IMG/VR virus record: IMGVR_UViG_3300035703_000069
Location: 1-64,000 of that record
Length of the DNA stretch: 64,000 bases
Reading direction: 5' to 3' (one strand)
From: a virus
Every line of letters begins with the position of its first letter. Within the stretch, counting starts at the first letter, position 1. Shown here in pieces: positions 41,747 through 50,641 of this stretch. A program made the translations under genes and the position numbers. A model generated the notes under the pieces. That model was given only the letters and a program-made list of their open reading frames with translations. It was not told where the DNA came from and did no database searches.

Positions 41747-42756
41747 AGGGGCGTGTTGCGATCAGGGCCGGAGCAGTCCTTGCCGTGCGACTTCATGTCA
41801 CCGAAGCTGCGGGCGCAGTAGCGGTCGCCCTTGTCGGTGCCGGGGGCGATCTTGTAGCCCTTGGCGCCGTAGCGAACGGTGTTTTTGCGGCCGGTCTCGG
41901 GGTTGGTGACGACCTTGGTGTACTTCTTGCCGTCCTCGGTGTCGTTTTGCGCTTGCTTCTGGGCGGTAGGGACGCAGTTGGGCACCTTGCGCTTGCCTTT
42001 GCGCTTCATACCGATCTGCTCGTAGCCCTCCCAGCAGGCGTCGCGGCGGGTGGGTGGTTGGAGTTGGACCGGGGCGTAGTGCTGGATGTAGTTGTCGCGG
42101 CGGCCGAAGCCTTGGGCCCGGCGGCGCCGCGGTTGGCCGGTGCGGGGATCGATGGGGATGCCTTCGCGCTCGGGGGTGCTTCGAGGGAGCTGGGCTTGGA
42201 TTCCGCCAGGTAAGCGGCGTTGGTCCGGGGAGCGGTAGCCGGGTTCGTAGCGGCGGCGAGCGGCTTCGGTACGGAGACGCAGCTCGCGCAGGCCGGTCTT
42301 GATCGCCATGCCGGTGGCTTCACCGGTTGTGGCCATGGTGTTGCCGATTTGACCGAGGCGGCGGACTTCCTCGCGGGCGGTCTGGGCGATGGCGCCCTCG
42401 GCATTACGTACTGCAGCCGCGGTGTTGGCTCGCATGCGCTGAGTCTTGGATTGGCGCGGAGGTGCGGGTTTGAGAAGGGCTCGAGGTGTTAGGCCAGGAA
42501 GGCGTGGCTGCACGGTGGGGCCCAGTCTCGGAAGGCGCGGAGGTCCCGAGGATGTAGCTCCAGTGGCTGGAGAGTTTCCTTGGCGGGTGAGGGCATAGGC
42601 CCCGGCTCCGAGAGCAGCGACACCGAGTCCGGCGGCGATGGCTTTGCGTGTAGGGAACGAGCCCTTTTGGCGGCAGGTTTTGCTCGCCGCGATGTGGCTT
42701 TGACCGCAGGGGCGGCCTTTGGCGTCAAGTCGGAGCGTGGCGGGGGTCAGATCCAC
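41695..42756 (-). CDS. Head-internal protein with Cys tag and C-terminal basic module
   Basis: 353 residues. Starts DLTPATLRLDAKGRPCGQSH, completing the Cys tag with IAASKTCRQKG; a Gly/Ala hydrophobic segment follows (AIAAGLGVAALGAGAYALT). The middle is Arg-rich. Near residues 245-262 is CWEGYEQIGMKRKGKRKVPN, and the last 70 residues (YGAKGYKIAPGTDKGDRYCA, then SRAKWKCSGK) are a Lys-rich Cys module known from many phage and virus head proteins of unknown function. Likely packaged with DNA. Third downstream of the MuF-like gene. Confidence 0.75.
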   Translation of the reverse strand: MDLTPATLRLDAKGRPCGQSHIAASKTCRQKGSFPTRKAIAAGLGVAALGAGAYALTRQGNSPATGATSSGPPRLPRLGPTVQPRLPGLTPRALLKPAPPRQSKTQRMRANTAAAVRNAEGAIAQTAREEVRRLGQIGNTMATTGEATGMAIKTGLRELRLRTEAARRRYEPGYRSPDQRRLPGGIQAQLPRSTPEREGIPIDPRTGQPRRRRAQGFGRRDNYIQHYAPVQLQPPTRRDACWEGYEQIGMKRKGKRKVPNCVPTAQKQAQNDTEDGKKYTKVVTNPETGRKNTVRYGAKGYKIAPGTDKGDRYCARSFGDMKSHGKDCSGPDRNTPLCLSRAKWKCSGKTSRR

Positions 42757-42759
42757 GGC

Positions 42760-43449
42760 TCAGATTGCGAGTCGGTCGAGCTCGGGGGAGAAGCCGGCGG
42801 CGTAGACGGAGTCGCGGCGACCGCTCAGGGGGCGGTCGTACGCGGAAGAGGCCCAACCAGTGCCGCTGGTTGTGGAGCGCATACCAGAGGTGCGCATGCG
42901 AGTGCCCTGGTAGGCACGACGCACGCTCCTACGAACACCAGCTGCACCTCCAGCACGCTGGAACCCTGCAAATGCCCCGATAGCGGCTTCTTGGCCCACA
43001 CCAATAGCGGCGTTGCGTCCGGCACTCTTGAGGAATTCTTTGGAGAGCTCTTTTTTGCCCATGCGAGAAGCTTTGCTTGCGGCCGCTACTTGAATCGCGG
43101 AAGCGCCGAGCTGCATGTTGCGGTAGCCACGGCTCGCTTCGCCAAGGTTGCCCCTCATCGCACCTTCAAAGGTCTGCATTAGACCGAAACCGACAGCAGC
43201 GCCACCACCAAGGCGTGCTGCAAGTTCGCCGGTGGCTTTGATTTTGTTGCCAACGCCCTTGGTGCTGCCCTTCGCTTTGTTGAAACGGTTTGCTGCGATG
43301 GGGTCACGCATCAATGTGCGGAACTCTTTCTTTGCTGCAGCTTGGGGATCGACCTTCTGCGCCGTGCCCTTGGTGCACTTTTCGCCCTCGGAGATGGCGC
43401 CGTTGCCGCATTTGAGGTCGAGGCGGAGGGTGGCGGGGGTGAGAGTCAT
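42760..43449 (-). CDS. Head-internal protein with Cys tag
   Basis: 229 residues. It begins TLTPATLRLDLKCGNGAISE with Cys pair CGNGAISEGEKCTKG, almost the same opening as the gene at 41695. A Gly/Ala stretch (AARLGGGAAVGFGLM) follows near residue 75, and the C-terminus DSVYAAGFSPELDRLAI copies the end of the next gene. Basic overall. Likely co-packaged, role unknown. Confidence 0.75.
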   Translation of the reverse strand: MTLTPATLRLDLKCGNGAISEGEKCTKGTAQKVDPQAAAKKEFRTLMRDPIAANRFNKAKGSTKGVGNKIKATGELAARLGGGAAVGFGLMQTFEGAMRGNLGEASRGYRNMQLGASAIQVAAASKASRMGKKELSKEFLKSAGRNAAIGVGQEAAIGAFAGFQRAGGAAGVRRSVRRAYQGTRMRTSGMRSTTSGTGWASSAYDRPLSGRRDSVYAAGFSPELDRLAI

Positions 43450-43452
43450 TGA

Positions 43453-44448
43453 TCAGAACTCCAGAGTTGCGGTATCGAGCTCGAAACCGGCGGCGTAGAC
43501 CGAATCTTTGCGCCGGCGCTTAAATGGTTTGATGCGGTTAGGGCCCCAAACTCCGATCTCGGTGCGCAGGCGCTTTAGCTCCGCTCGCGTGTTCTCTAAG
43601 GCTTTCCGGACTTCAGCGTTACGCGCTTTTGATACTTCCATCTGAGCTTCCAGAGCGGGATTGTTACCCCGGGCCAGCGACTCAAGCTCATTCAGTCGAC
43701 CGCGATCTGCTGCTTTAGCCAAGTCACTCGCTGTTCCAGGCTTATTGATAGCACCTGGTTTTGGTACGCGAATGTTTCCAAGATCAAAAGGTACGGCAGG
43801 CTTATTTCCTTTGTTTCGCACCTTGTTGACTAAAGCAGCCGCACCCACCCCGGCTCCAACGGCCAGAGCAGTAATACCTAAAGCTTTGATCTTGTCTTTA
43901 TTGGAGGTCTTAGGCCGCTTCCCGTAACGTGCTTCCCACGTCTTATTGGCTGCTTTGAGTCGGCCTACCGGGCCTTTACCTCTACCTACATGGCACGTTT
44001 TATTGTCTGCGATGCCAGAAGCCCCGCACTTCTTGTCCAGGCGCTCAGCGGTGTCGAGGCGGGCGCGGATGTAAGAGCGGGTGCGGTTTTGGATACCGAG
44101 CTCGCAAGCAGCGAGGTACTCCTGAGGGGTCAGGGCGTCGTTGCGGTCCATCTTCTTGCCACAGTTGCCGTCGCACTTGGCTTTGCGCTTACCGCAGTTG
44201 CAGCCTTCGCCGTCCATCGGCTTTTTGCCGTACATGCCACCGTCCATGGGGGCTTTGGTGTGCTTGGCGCCCTTGGCGCTGCGCTTACGGGAATGGGACT
44301 TGGCGCCATCCATCTCTTCGGTGCCCATTTCCTCTTCCTCTTCGCCCTCGGGCTTGATTTCGATCTCGATGGAGGGCTTGTTCTTGTCGGCGTGGCCTTC
44401 GCGAAGTCCTTTCTCGTAGGCGCCGGACTTCTTGGTGGAGGCGGGCAT
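43453..44448 (-). CDS. Head-internal protein with Cys tag, acidic and Cys-rich N-terminus
   Basis: 331 residues. The N-terminus has an acidic run (KPEGEEEEEMGTEEMDG), then a Cys/Lys-rich patch (GCNCGKRKAKCDGNCGKK). The tag is at about residues 130-155 (RLDKKCGASGIADNKTCHVG), followed by a hydrophobic stretch (LGITALAVGAGVGAAALVN) and a helical region. It ends DSVYAAGFELDTATLEF, shared with the previous gene. The acidic part could mimic DNA or act as a scaffold. Confidence 0.75.
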   Translation of the reverse strand: MPASTKKSGAYEKGLREGHADKNKPSIEIEIKPEGEEEEEMGTEEMDGAKSHSRKRSAKGAKHTKAPMDGGMYGKKPMDGEGCNCGKRKAKCDGNCGKKMDRNDALTPQEYLAACELGIQNRTRSYIRARLDTAERLDKKCGASGIADNKTCHVGRGKGPVGRLKAANKTWEARYGKRPKTSNKDKIKALGITALAVGAGVGAAALVNKVRNKGNKPAVPFDLGNIRVPKPGAINKPGTASDLAKAADRGRLNELESLARGNNPALEAQMEVSKARNAEVRKALENTRAELKRLRTEIGVWGPNRIKPFKRRRKDSVYAAGFELDTATLEF

Positions 44449-44523
44449 GGCTATAGGGCGCGTCCGCCCGGTTCCTGATACGGTCAGTTTATGGACGTGT
44501 CATAAAGGGGATAAATCACGTCT

Positions 44524-45399
44524 CTATCCCACGGGCGTTGGGGCGAGTTGCTCGAAGACGGCGGCGCGGTTGAGGTTGACGAGCTCGGGGGACAGGCGGG
44601 CGATGGCGGTGCTCACTTCTTTGGTGTGGCGTTCGCGCTGTCCCGCGTAGTCGGCGTCGATAGCAGCGAGATCGGCATCCCATGGGGCGAGATAGCAGCG
44701 ACACCGTGGGTGACAGGGGGCTTTGATCTCGGCGCGTTTGTAGATCTGGCCCGCTCGGGGGGCACAGATGTCGCAGGAGCGGTCGTCCGCGGTGGCGTAC
44801 CACATACAAAGATCGATGCCTTGTGTGGCGTAGTACGTGTTGGAGGCGTCGTTGTAGGCCCGCAGCGACTCGGTGCGGACGATGGCTTCGGCGCGGGCTT
44901 TGACGACACCGAGGCGGGAGCGCATGTCGCGGACCATGTCATCGGTGGGGCGGCCTTCAGCGACACCCTGGGCGACGATCTCGGCTGAGGTGGTGGCGAA
45001 GTATTCGCCGTGTTTGCGGAGGTAGCCCTTGGATTGGGCGGCGGCTGCAGCGGTGGCTTCGAGGGGGATCGAGACGTCGATGCGGGAGCGGTCGGGGCGC
45101 ATTTGTTCGGTGAGGTTGGACGCGACCTCGATCCCGCGGGTGCTGGCTTCTCCGACGAGGTTGCGCAGCAGCGTGTCGTAGGCGTCGACTCGGTCGGGGC
45201 GGAAGGCGGGGACGAGGTTTCGAAACTCCTGCAGTAGGGCGAGGTTGCGTGATGCAGGATCTGCATAACCCACGCGCATGTGAACCCGAGCGCGGCGCAC
45301 CAGGCGGTTGAAGCTTTGATCGAGGACGCGGTTCAGCAGGCGCAGCGTGCCGTCCTCGGTGGTGCGGAGGGTCAGGTTGTAGCGCTCAACGACGTCCAC
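44524..45399 (-). CDS. Head morphogenesis protein, SPP1 gp7 / MuF-like
   Basis: 291 residues. The C-terminal part DRSCDICAPRAGQIYKRAEI, then APCHPRCRCYLAPW, is the conserved C-x-x-C and P-x-H-x-x-C-R-C signature of SPP1 gp7/MuF head proteins. The N-terminus is helical. Such proteins join the portal and are carried inside the head. Overlaps the large tagged gene by 14 bp. A 75-bp gap follows with nothing recognisable. Confidence 0.88.
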   Translation of the reverse strand: MDVVERYNLTLRTTEDGTLRLLNRVLDQSFNRLVRRARVHMRVGYADPASRNLALLQEFRNLVPAFRPDRVDAYDTLLRNLVGEASTRGIEVASNLTEQMRPDRSRIDVSIPLEATAAAAAQSKGYLRKHGEYFATTSAEIVAQGVAEGRPTDDMVRDMRSRLGVVKARAEAIVRTESLRAYNDASNTYYATQGIDLCMWYATADDRSCDICAPRAGQIYKRAEIKAPCHPRCRCYLAPWDADLAAIDADYAGQRERHTKEVSTAIARLSPELVNLNRAAVFEQLAPTPVG

Positions 45400-48271
45400 G
45401 GTCCATCTCCACCTGGGAGCGCTGGATCAGGAGGTAGTCCGCCATGGCTTGTGCCCGCACCGCAGGGCCGTAGGTCTTGATGCGAGACCAAAGCTCGTCC
45501 GGGCTGATCAAGCCGCCGGCAGCGCGCTCCGCATCAAGGCGGGAGCCCTCGAAGTACTGGGCGTACTGCCTGGCGAGGTCTTTGCCTGCCGGGGAGCTGA
45601 ATTCGCGTTGGCCTTGGAGGAAGGTGACGAACTCGGTTGCGGTGTAGCCACGGCCTTGAGCGCGACCTTGATAGATGGCTTCGCGCCCTTCGCGGCGTTG
45701 CCCGCGAGAGACACCGACGTCGACCACTGCGCGGGTGGCGCGACGGAAACGCTGGAGCTGTTCAGACTCGGGGACGCCGTAAGCGATGCCATTGGCGAGG
45801 GCCTCGCAGTTGTCCTTGGTCAGGGAGAACTTGTAGTCAGTGCCGGCGATGCGGATGGCGCGCTTGACGACTTCTTCGTTGGTTAAGGGAGTGCCTGTGG
45901 TGGCTTTGAACTTGGGATCGGGGGCTTTGACCAGGGGCGTCATGAGGGCTTGAGAGGTTTTCAGGCCCGGCTTGGTGGCGCCGATCTCGGCAACGTCGGT
46001 CCAGCTGAAGCGGGACTTGTTCGTGTTGGCAATAACGGCTCGGACCTTGCCGTCTTTCCCTTCTCCCAGGTAGATGCCGAAGTGCGCGGCGGGGTCTTTC
46101 TCGTTGCGGAAATAGACCACGTCACCCGGTTTGAGGCCGGATTTCTGGGTGTAGTAGTAGCCCATGGCTTCGCTGGCACTTTTGGTGCCGGCCTCTTGCT
46201 TCATGGACTTGACGAGGTCTTTGATGCCCGGGCTCGGAGCCAGGGGAGACTTCGTTGGATCGCTCAGGGTCTTGAGGTTGTAGGCGACGCTTCCGGCTAC
46301 AGCCAGGGCGACTGCGCCCCCGGCGACAGCCGCGATGATTGCGGCTTTGCGTTTTTGGTCGCTCTCGGGGGTAGGGGCGCCTTGGCCCTTCCGGCATTCA
46401 TGCGCCTTCGGAATGTGCGAGGCGCCACAGGGCTTTCCCAGGCGCTTGCCCTCCTGAAAGTCGGCGCGGGCGGCGAGGTAGGTGGCAGTGCGGACGAGCT
46501 CGGGGGAGCAGTCGGCTTCGTCGCCGCGGCTGGCGATGATCCGATCCGCTTCGGCAGCGGCGGCTTCGGGGGAGAGGCCACCCTGCGTGAGGGTGCGGAT
46601 CAGCTCGGAACGGGAGCGAACACGGCGGCGGGCGGGGCGGGGTTGGCCGGTGGTGCTGGGTGCTGCAGCGCGGGGTGTGGCTTCGCGGGGGGAGCGGACG
46701 CGGACAGCGCCGGTGAAGCCGTAATCGGATTGGAGTAGGCGCATGGCGTCTGCGGTCGTTGTGATCGGACGGCCTGCGAGCTCGGAAGCGGCGCTGAGGG
46801 CGAGGCGGTCGGTGATGGAGTAGGTGCTGCTCCGGGTGCCGGCGACGCGGGTGGCGAAGTAGGCGGTGCGGATCAGCTCAGCGTGGGCGTCACCTGCTAC
46901 GGGGCGGGTCAGCCCCATCCGGCCTGAGAGGTATCGCGCTCGAGTGAGGTCGGCGGAACCGAGGATCTCGCCGTAGCCGCGTTGACGGAGGGAAGGGTCA
47001 AGAGTGCTGGCGCCCGCGGTGTTGCGGGCGATGTCGCCGACTTCCTTGTAGAAGTCGTTGAAACCACGGACCGTGCGGCCGTAGATGGTGTTGGCATAGG
47101 CAGCGGGGCTGCGGGTGAGGACGCCCTCGATATGACCTTCGAGCTCACGGCGGATTGCTGGGGAGTAGCCGGCAGAGCCTCCGCTGCTGCGGACCACGCC
47201 GCGCATGAAGGTACCGAGGTCGGCTTCGTTGATGGATTCGCGGCCACCAGAGCGGGAGACGCGGAAGCCTTGTTGTTTGGCCAGGGCGATGAGGTCACCA
47301 CGCTCGGTTTCGACCCGGGCGGTGATGGCGTCTTTGATGGAGCGGGTGGTCAGGGCCTCGTCGCCGGTGAGATTGAACTGGCGGGCGAGGTGTTCTTCAG
47401 CGGTGGGGCGAGCGAAGACGCTGAACTTGGAGTTGCGGTCAGCGCCGACGCCGGATTCATTGATGCTGGAAGTCCAGAAGGCTTCGCGGTGCTTTTGGTT
47501 CCAGGTGTAAAAGTTGTCGGAGCTGGATTCGCGGTCGACGCGGTTGGTGTCGACGACGAGTTGGCCCGCGTTGTCGCGCAGTGGGGCGCGGGAGAGCATC
47601 GCTTCGCCACCTGTGCCCAGGGTGGCGCGCATGACGTCGGGACCGGATACGGCCTCGGTGGCGAAGCGCGCAGTGGCAGCTCCAACGGCACCTGATACAG
47701 ATTCGCGGGTACGAGCTCGTTGTGCCCCTACTAACGGCAGCGAGTCGAGGACTCTGCTGATGCCGGCACGGGTGGCACTGTTGATGTCGGCGCCGAGGCC
47801 GTTTCGGTAGCCGAAGGTGTTGTTCTTCATCAGGATCGCGTGGATCCCGAGGCCGCCGGTGACGACGGCTAGGCCGATGCCGATGGCACGGGTGCGATCT
47901 TCGAGCTTCTTCTGGAGCTCTTTCTTCTGCTGGATGTTGCCCGGGGCGACTTTGACGGCGCCGCGGATGATGGCGCGTTTGCCGCCCTCGACCTCGGAGA
48001 AGTTGCCGCGGACGACTCCTCGGCTGATTCGACCGAAGCCGCGTTGGATGTTGGCGAGGCCGCCGAGGGGGTCGGTCTTGACGGCACGCAGGTGGGGGTC
48101 AGTCCCTTGACCCTTGAGGCGGCAATCCCAGGTAGGAGGGATGCAACGGTTGCCGCACCGAATGTTGGGCGGGTTGCACTGGACGTTGCGCGTGGTCTTG
48201 CGAGCGTCGAGGCGTTCTCGAGCTGCGAGGTACGCCGCGGTGCGGATGGTCTCAGGAGTCTGGTTTCCCAT
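45386..48271 (-). CDS. Large head-internal protein: two Cys tags, hydrophobic segments, LRAT-like hydrolase domain
   Basis: 961 residues from ATG 48271 (TGATG with the portal stop). First tag about residues 32-55 (CGNRCIPPTWDCRLKG) with hydrophobic AIGIGLAVVTGGLGIHAIL later; second tag about 605-632 (LGKPCGASHIPKAHECRKG), then AAVAGGAVALAVAGSVAYNL. Each tag is preceded by a similar 'P-E-x-(I/V)-R-T-A-x-Y-L-A-A-R' helix. Residues about 715-850 match LRAT/NlpC-type hydrolases: PGDVVYFRNEKDPAAHFGIY (His) and DNCEALANGIAYG (Cys nucleophile, the N-C-E box). Predicted ejected or capsid-internal enzyme, perhaps acting on envelope lipids or peptides. Confidence 0.75.
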   Translation of the reverse strand: MGNQTPETIRTAAYLAARERLDARKTTRNVQCNPPNIRCGNRCIPPTWDCRLKGQGTDPHLRAVKTDPLGGLANIQRGFGRISRGVVRGNFSEVEGGKRAIIRGAVKVAPGNIQQKKELQKKLEDRTRAIGIGLAVVTGGLGIHAILMKNNTFGYRNGLGADINSATRAGISRVLDSLPLVGAQRARTRESVSGAVGAATARFATEAVSGPDVMRATLGTGGEAMLSRAPLRDNAGQLVVDTNRVDRESSSDNFYTWNQKHREAFWTSSINESGVGADRNSKFSVFARPTAEEHLARQFNLTGDEALTTRSIKDAITARVETERGDLIALAKQQGFRVSRSGGRESINEADLGTFMRGVVRSSGGSAGYSPAIRRELEGHIEGVLTRSPAAYANTIYGRTVRGFNDFYKEVGDIARNTAGASTLDPSLRQRGYGEILGSADLTRARYLSGRMGLTRPVAGDAHAELIRTAYFATRVAGTRSSTYSITDRLALSAASELAGRPITTTADAMRLLQSDYGFTGAVRVRSPREATPRAAAPSTTGQPRPARRRVRSRSELIRTLTQGGLSPEAAAAEADRIIASRGDEADCSPELVRTATYLAARADFQEGKRLGKPCGASHIPKAHECRKGQGAPTPESDQKRKAAIIAAVAGGAVALAVAGSVAYNLKTLSDPTKSPLAPSPGIKDLVKSMKQEAGTKSASEAMGYYYTQKSGLKPGDVVYFRNEKDPAAHFGIYLGEGKDGKVRAVIANTNKSRFSWTDVAEIGATKPGLKTSQALMTPLVKAPDPKFKATTGTPLTNEEVVKRAIRIAGTDYKFSLTKDNCEALANGIAYGVPESEQLQRFRRATRAVVDVGVSRGQRREGREAIYQGRAQGRGYTATEFVTFLQGQREFSSPAGKDLARQYAQYFEGSRLDAERAAGGLISPDELWSRIKTYGPAVRAQAMADYLLIQRSQVEMDRGRR

Positions 48272-50145
48272 CAGTACTGCTCCCATCCGGCGCGGAGGGC
48301 TTCTGCTTCGCCCTCGGATACAGGGGAGAGCCCGGCTACAGTCTGCCGCGGGTAGAACGAGGCGACTGCCCGCCTGGCGCTTTGCAGTGTGCGGAAACCA
48401 ATGGCATAGGGACCGTCAGACAGCTGCCCCTCCACATCGAATCGAGCTCGGTAGAGCTTGCGTCCGTGAGCGCGCTGAGGACCTACTACGAATAGCGGAG
48501 CGTTTACTCCTGCATCAATTCTTTGCCCATCAGGTGCTACTAAAAACCCTATACATACATCGTTTTTCCGATGCGTTTCTTTAATGCGGTATCCGTGTAC
48601 GTAAATCTGTTCTGCTGAATCTGTTTTTGATTCTTGCTCTGGTTGGGGTGACTCTGCAGTCTCCTCCTGCGGCTGTTCACCTTCAATAGGTGCAGGCGGG
48701 TTGTTCAGTGCGTCCGCTTGGGCCTGATAGCTCATCATTTGGCTCTGGAATGATGCGTCTGCTTGAGTAACGAGCTGCTCAGTGATGACTTCACTAAGGG
48801 TTGTCTCAATGCTGTACTCCGTGCCTCCAAAGCGGGCTTCGCGCACCTCGAGAGCGTTTAGGACACCAAGATTGATGTATTGGGCGTCGATCTGAGCAAC
48901 CTGAAGACGTAAGGCAGTCTTTTCACTTGCCGTCTCGGTGAAAACGCTCGGGAACTCGACGCTCCACTTCTGAGGGGGCCGCCCTCGGGTTGGTCCTTCG
49001 CGCGAGGCGAGGATGTAAGTGAAGACTTCGGTCACCGCCGTTCGGCAGTAGAGCTCCTGCCACTGCTCGACAAGGGTTGCCCAGACGCGCTCTTCGAAGC
49101 GTCCCTCTTTGCCCAGGCCCCCGGGGGAGTCGCCCATGAGGATCGAGGCAGGCCAACCGGTCGCTGCTTGGAGATCCTTTACGAAGGGATCGGTCGCCGA
49201 GGCGATGTTGCTGAGTGCGCGGTTGAGAAAGCTCAGCTCCTCCTCGGTGTCGACGACCATGCCGCCGTAGACCGAGCGGCTGAGGTTGTTGGCCTCGAGG
49301 CGCTTGCGCAGATCGCTCTCGTTGCCGGAAGCGATGCGGTTGAAAAGACCGGGGATCTTGTGGACAAAGAGATCGGAGTCGGTGGTCATCGACTCCAGGC
49401 CCGACATCGCGGTCTCGTAGCGCTTGTACGCCTCCCAGACGAGTTGGAGCACCGGAAGGCCCCAGCCGGTGTTCCGCACTCGGACGTTCCAGGGCAGGTA
49501 CAGCCCGTCGAAGCGCGCTACGCGGGATGAGTGTATGCGCACATTGACATATTGCCCTTGTTGCTCAGATGTGAGCCGCTGCGCGGTGGTGATCCGGTAG
49601 TGCGAGGGCTTGGTGTAGTCGGTGATCGAGAAGTCTTCCGGAATCAGCTCCCAGCGGGAGAGGGGCACATAGCCCCGGACAGCGCGTATCCGCGCGGGGT
49701 CGACGGGCTCCTCCGGAGGGAGACCGTCATCGATCAGAAGCACCAGGCCGGCACCGCCGTAGAGGCGCTGAAGCTTGACGACCTCGGCAAAGGCGTGGTG
49801 AAACTGGGTGACCTTGAGGTACTCCTCGAAGTCGGCGATCAGGTCGTTGGCGTTCTGCTGCTCGTCACCGCCAAGCTTGATCGTGGTCCTGTGGCGCAGG
49901 ATTTCATCGGAAATGGCATCGACGTAGCGTCTGGGGATGCCGTGGACGTAGAGGGCTTCGAGCTCGCCCTCGCTGAGAATGGGTTTAGAGCCTACAGAAG
50001 TAGCAACTGTCTTGTCCTTGGTCGTTAGACCCATGCCGGACAGTACATTTACTAACGCACCATCATTCCGGAAATTATCAGCATTCATTTCCACGGTGGC
50101 CGTAGGGCTGATTGATATAGAAAGATTATCGCTGAGCGTCGACAC
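48271..50145 (-). CDS. Portal protein (DUF1073-like) with C-terminal extension
   Basis: 624 residues. RRYVDAISDEILRHRTTIKL, LQRLYGGAGLVLLIDDG and LSRWELIPEDFSITDYTKPS match the DUF1073 portal family; VLQLVWEAYKRYETAMSGLE and LFVHKIPGLFNRI continue it. After about residue 470 comes a Gln/Glu/Pro-rich linker, then a separate compact domain (YRIKETHRKNDVCIGFLVAP, then RKLYRARFDVEGQLSDGPYA) that most relatives probably lack. It would form the DNA gate at the capsid vertex. Confidence 0.85.
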   Translation of the reverse strand: MSTLSDNLSISISPTATVEMNADNFRNDGALVNVLSGMGLTTKDKTVATSVGSKPILSEGELEALYVHGIPRRYVDAISDEILRHRTTIKLGGDEQQNANDLIADFEEYLKVTQFHHAFAEVVKLQRLYGGAGLVLLIDDGLPPEEPVDPARIRAVRGYVPLSRWELIPEDFSITDYTKPSHYRITTAQRLTSEQQGQYVNVRIHSSRVARFDGLYLPWNVRVRNTGWGLPVLQLVWEAYKRYETAMSGLESMTTDSDLFVHKIPGLFNRIASGNESDLRKRLEANNLSRSVYGGMVVDTEEELSFLNRALSNIASATDPFVKDLQAATGWPASILMGDSPGGLGKEGRFEERVWATLVEQWQELYCRTAVTEVFTYILASREGPTRGRPPQKWSVEFPSVFTETASEKTALRLQVAQIDAQYINLGVLNALEVREARFGGTEYSIETTLSEVITEQLVTQADASFQSQMMSYQAQADALNNPPAPIEGEQPQEETAESPQPEQESKTDSAEQIYVHGYRIKETHRKNDVCIGFLVAPDGQRIDAGVNAPLFVVGPQRAHGRKLYRARFDVEGQLSDGPYAIGFRTLQSARRAVASFYPRQTVAGLSPVSEGEAEALRAGWEQY

Positions 50146-50276
50146 TGCGAGAGAAACTTGTTAGTGAGCCTTTTTGTATAGACTAAAGTTATCGATGCTA
50201 GTTAGATACGTAAGGTAACCTTTTCAATGCTTCGCTTAGCCGGTCTCGGTACGCTTGGTCAGCGGCCGGACGGCGC

Positions 50277-50597
50277 ATGTTGGACCATCACATCGATGGG
50301 TCCCTCCTCTGCTCGAAACGCTTTGCGAAGTTGCGATTCCGCCAGGGCATCTTGAGCTCCTGGGATGGTTGCTGCGCGTACTGCGGAGCCCCAGCGGGCA
50401 CGCTGGATCACGTCAAGGCGAAACGTCGCGGCGGGCCCACAGTGCAGCGCAACTTGGTGGCGGCCTGCGCGACGTGCAACCGGGCGAAGGGTTCCGAGGA
50501 GTGGCTCGTGTGGTTCCGGGCTCAGTGCTTCTGGGAAGCGCACCGGGAAGACGCGATCTACGAATGGATGGGGGCTGCGAGGATCGAACTCGCCTGA
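50277..50597 (+). CDS. HNH endonuclease on the opposite strand, overlapping a tRNA
   Basis: 106 residues from ATG 50277. [20 protein letters not shown], then [20 protein letters not shown] is a complete HNH motif: C-x-x-C, D-H-V, N and C-x-x-C. It runs against the late genes. Its final 29 bp lie inside the tRNA gene on the other strand. A free-standing homing-type nuclease is likely. The AT-rich 130-bp gap 50146-50276 could hold its promoter. Confidence 0.8.
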   Translation: MLDHHIDGSLLCSKRFAKLRFRQGILSSWDGCCAYCGAPAGTLDHVKAKRRGGPTVQRNLVAACATCNRAKGSEEWLVWFRAQCFWEAHREDAIYEWMGAARIELA

Positions 50598-50641
50598 GGC
50601 CGATTATGAGTCGGCTGCTTTCACCAGATAGCTAAGCCCCC
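50569..50641 (-). tRNA. tRNA with CAU anticodon (Met or lysidine-Ile2)
   Basis: Acceptor GGGGGCT pairs with AGCCCCC over seven positions with discriminator A; D arm GCT/AGC; anticodon arm GCCGA-CTCATAA-TCGGC, fully paired; T arm GCGAG-TTCGATC-CTCGC, fully paired. The loop CTCATAA fits both elongator Met and Ile2 (C34 modified to lysidine). No CCA is encoded. The only clearly intact tRNA of the window, sandwiched between the AP2 and HNH genes. Confidence 0.9.
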
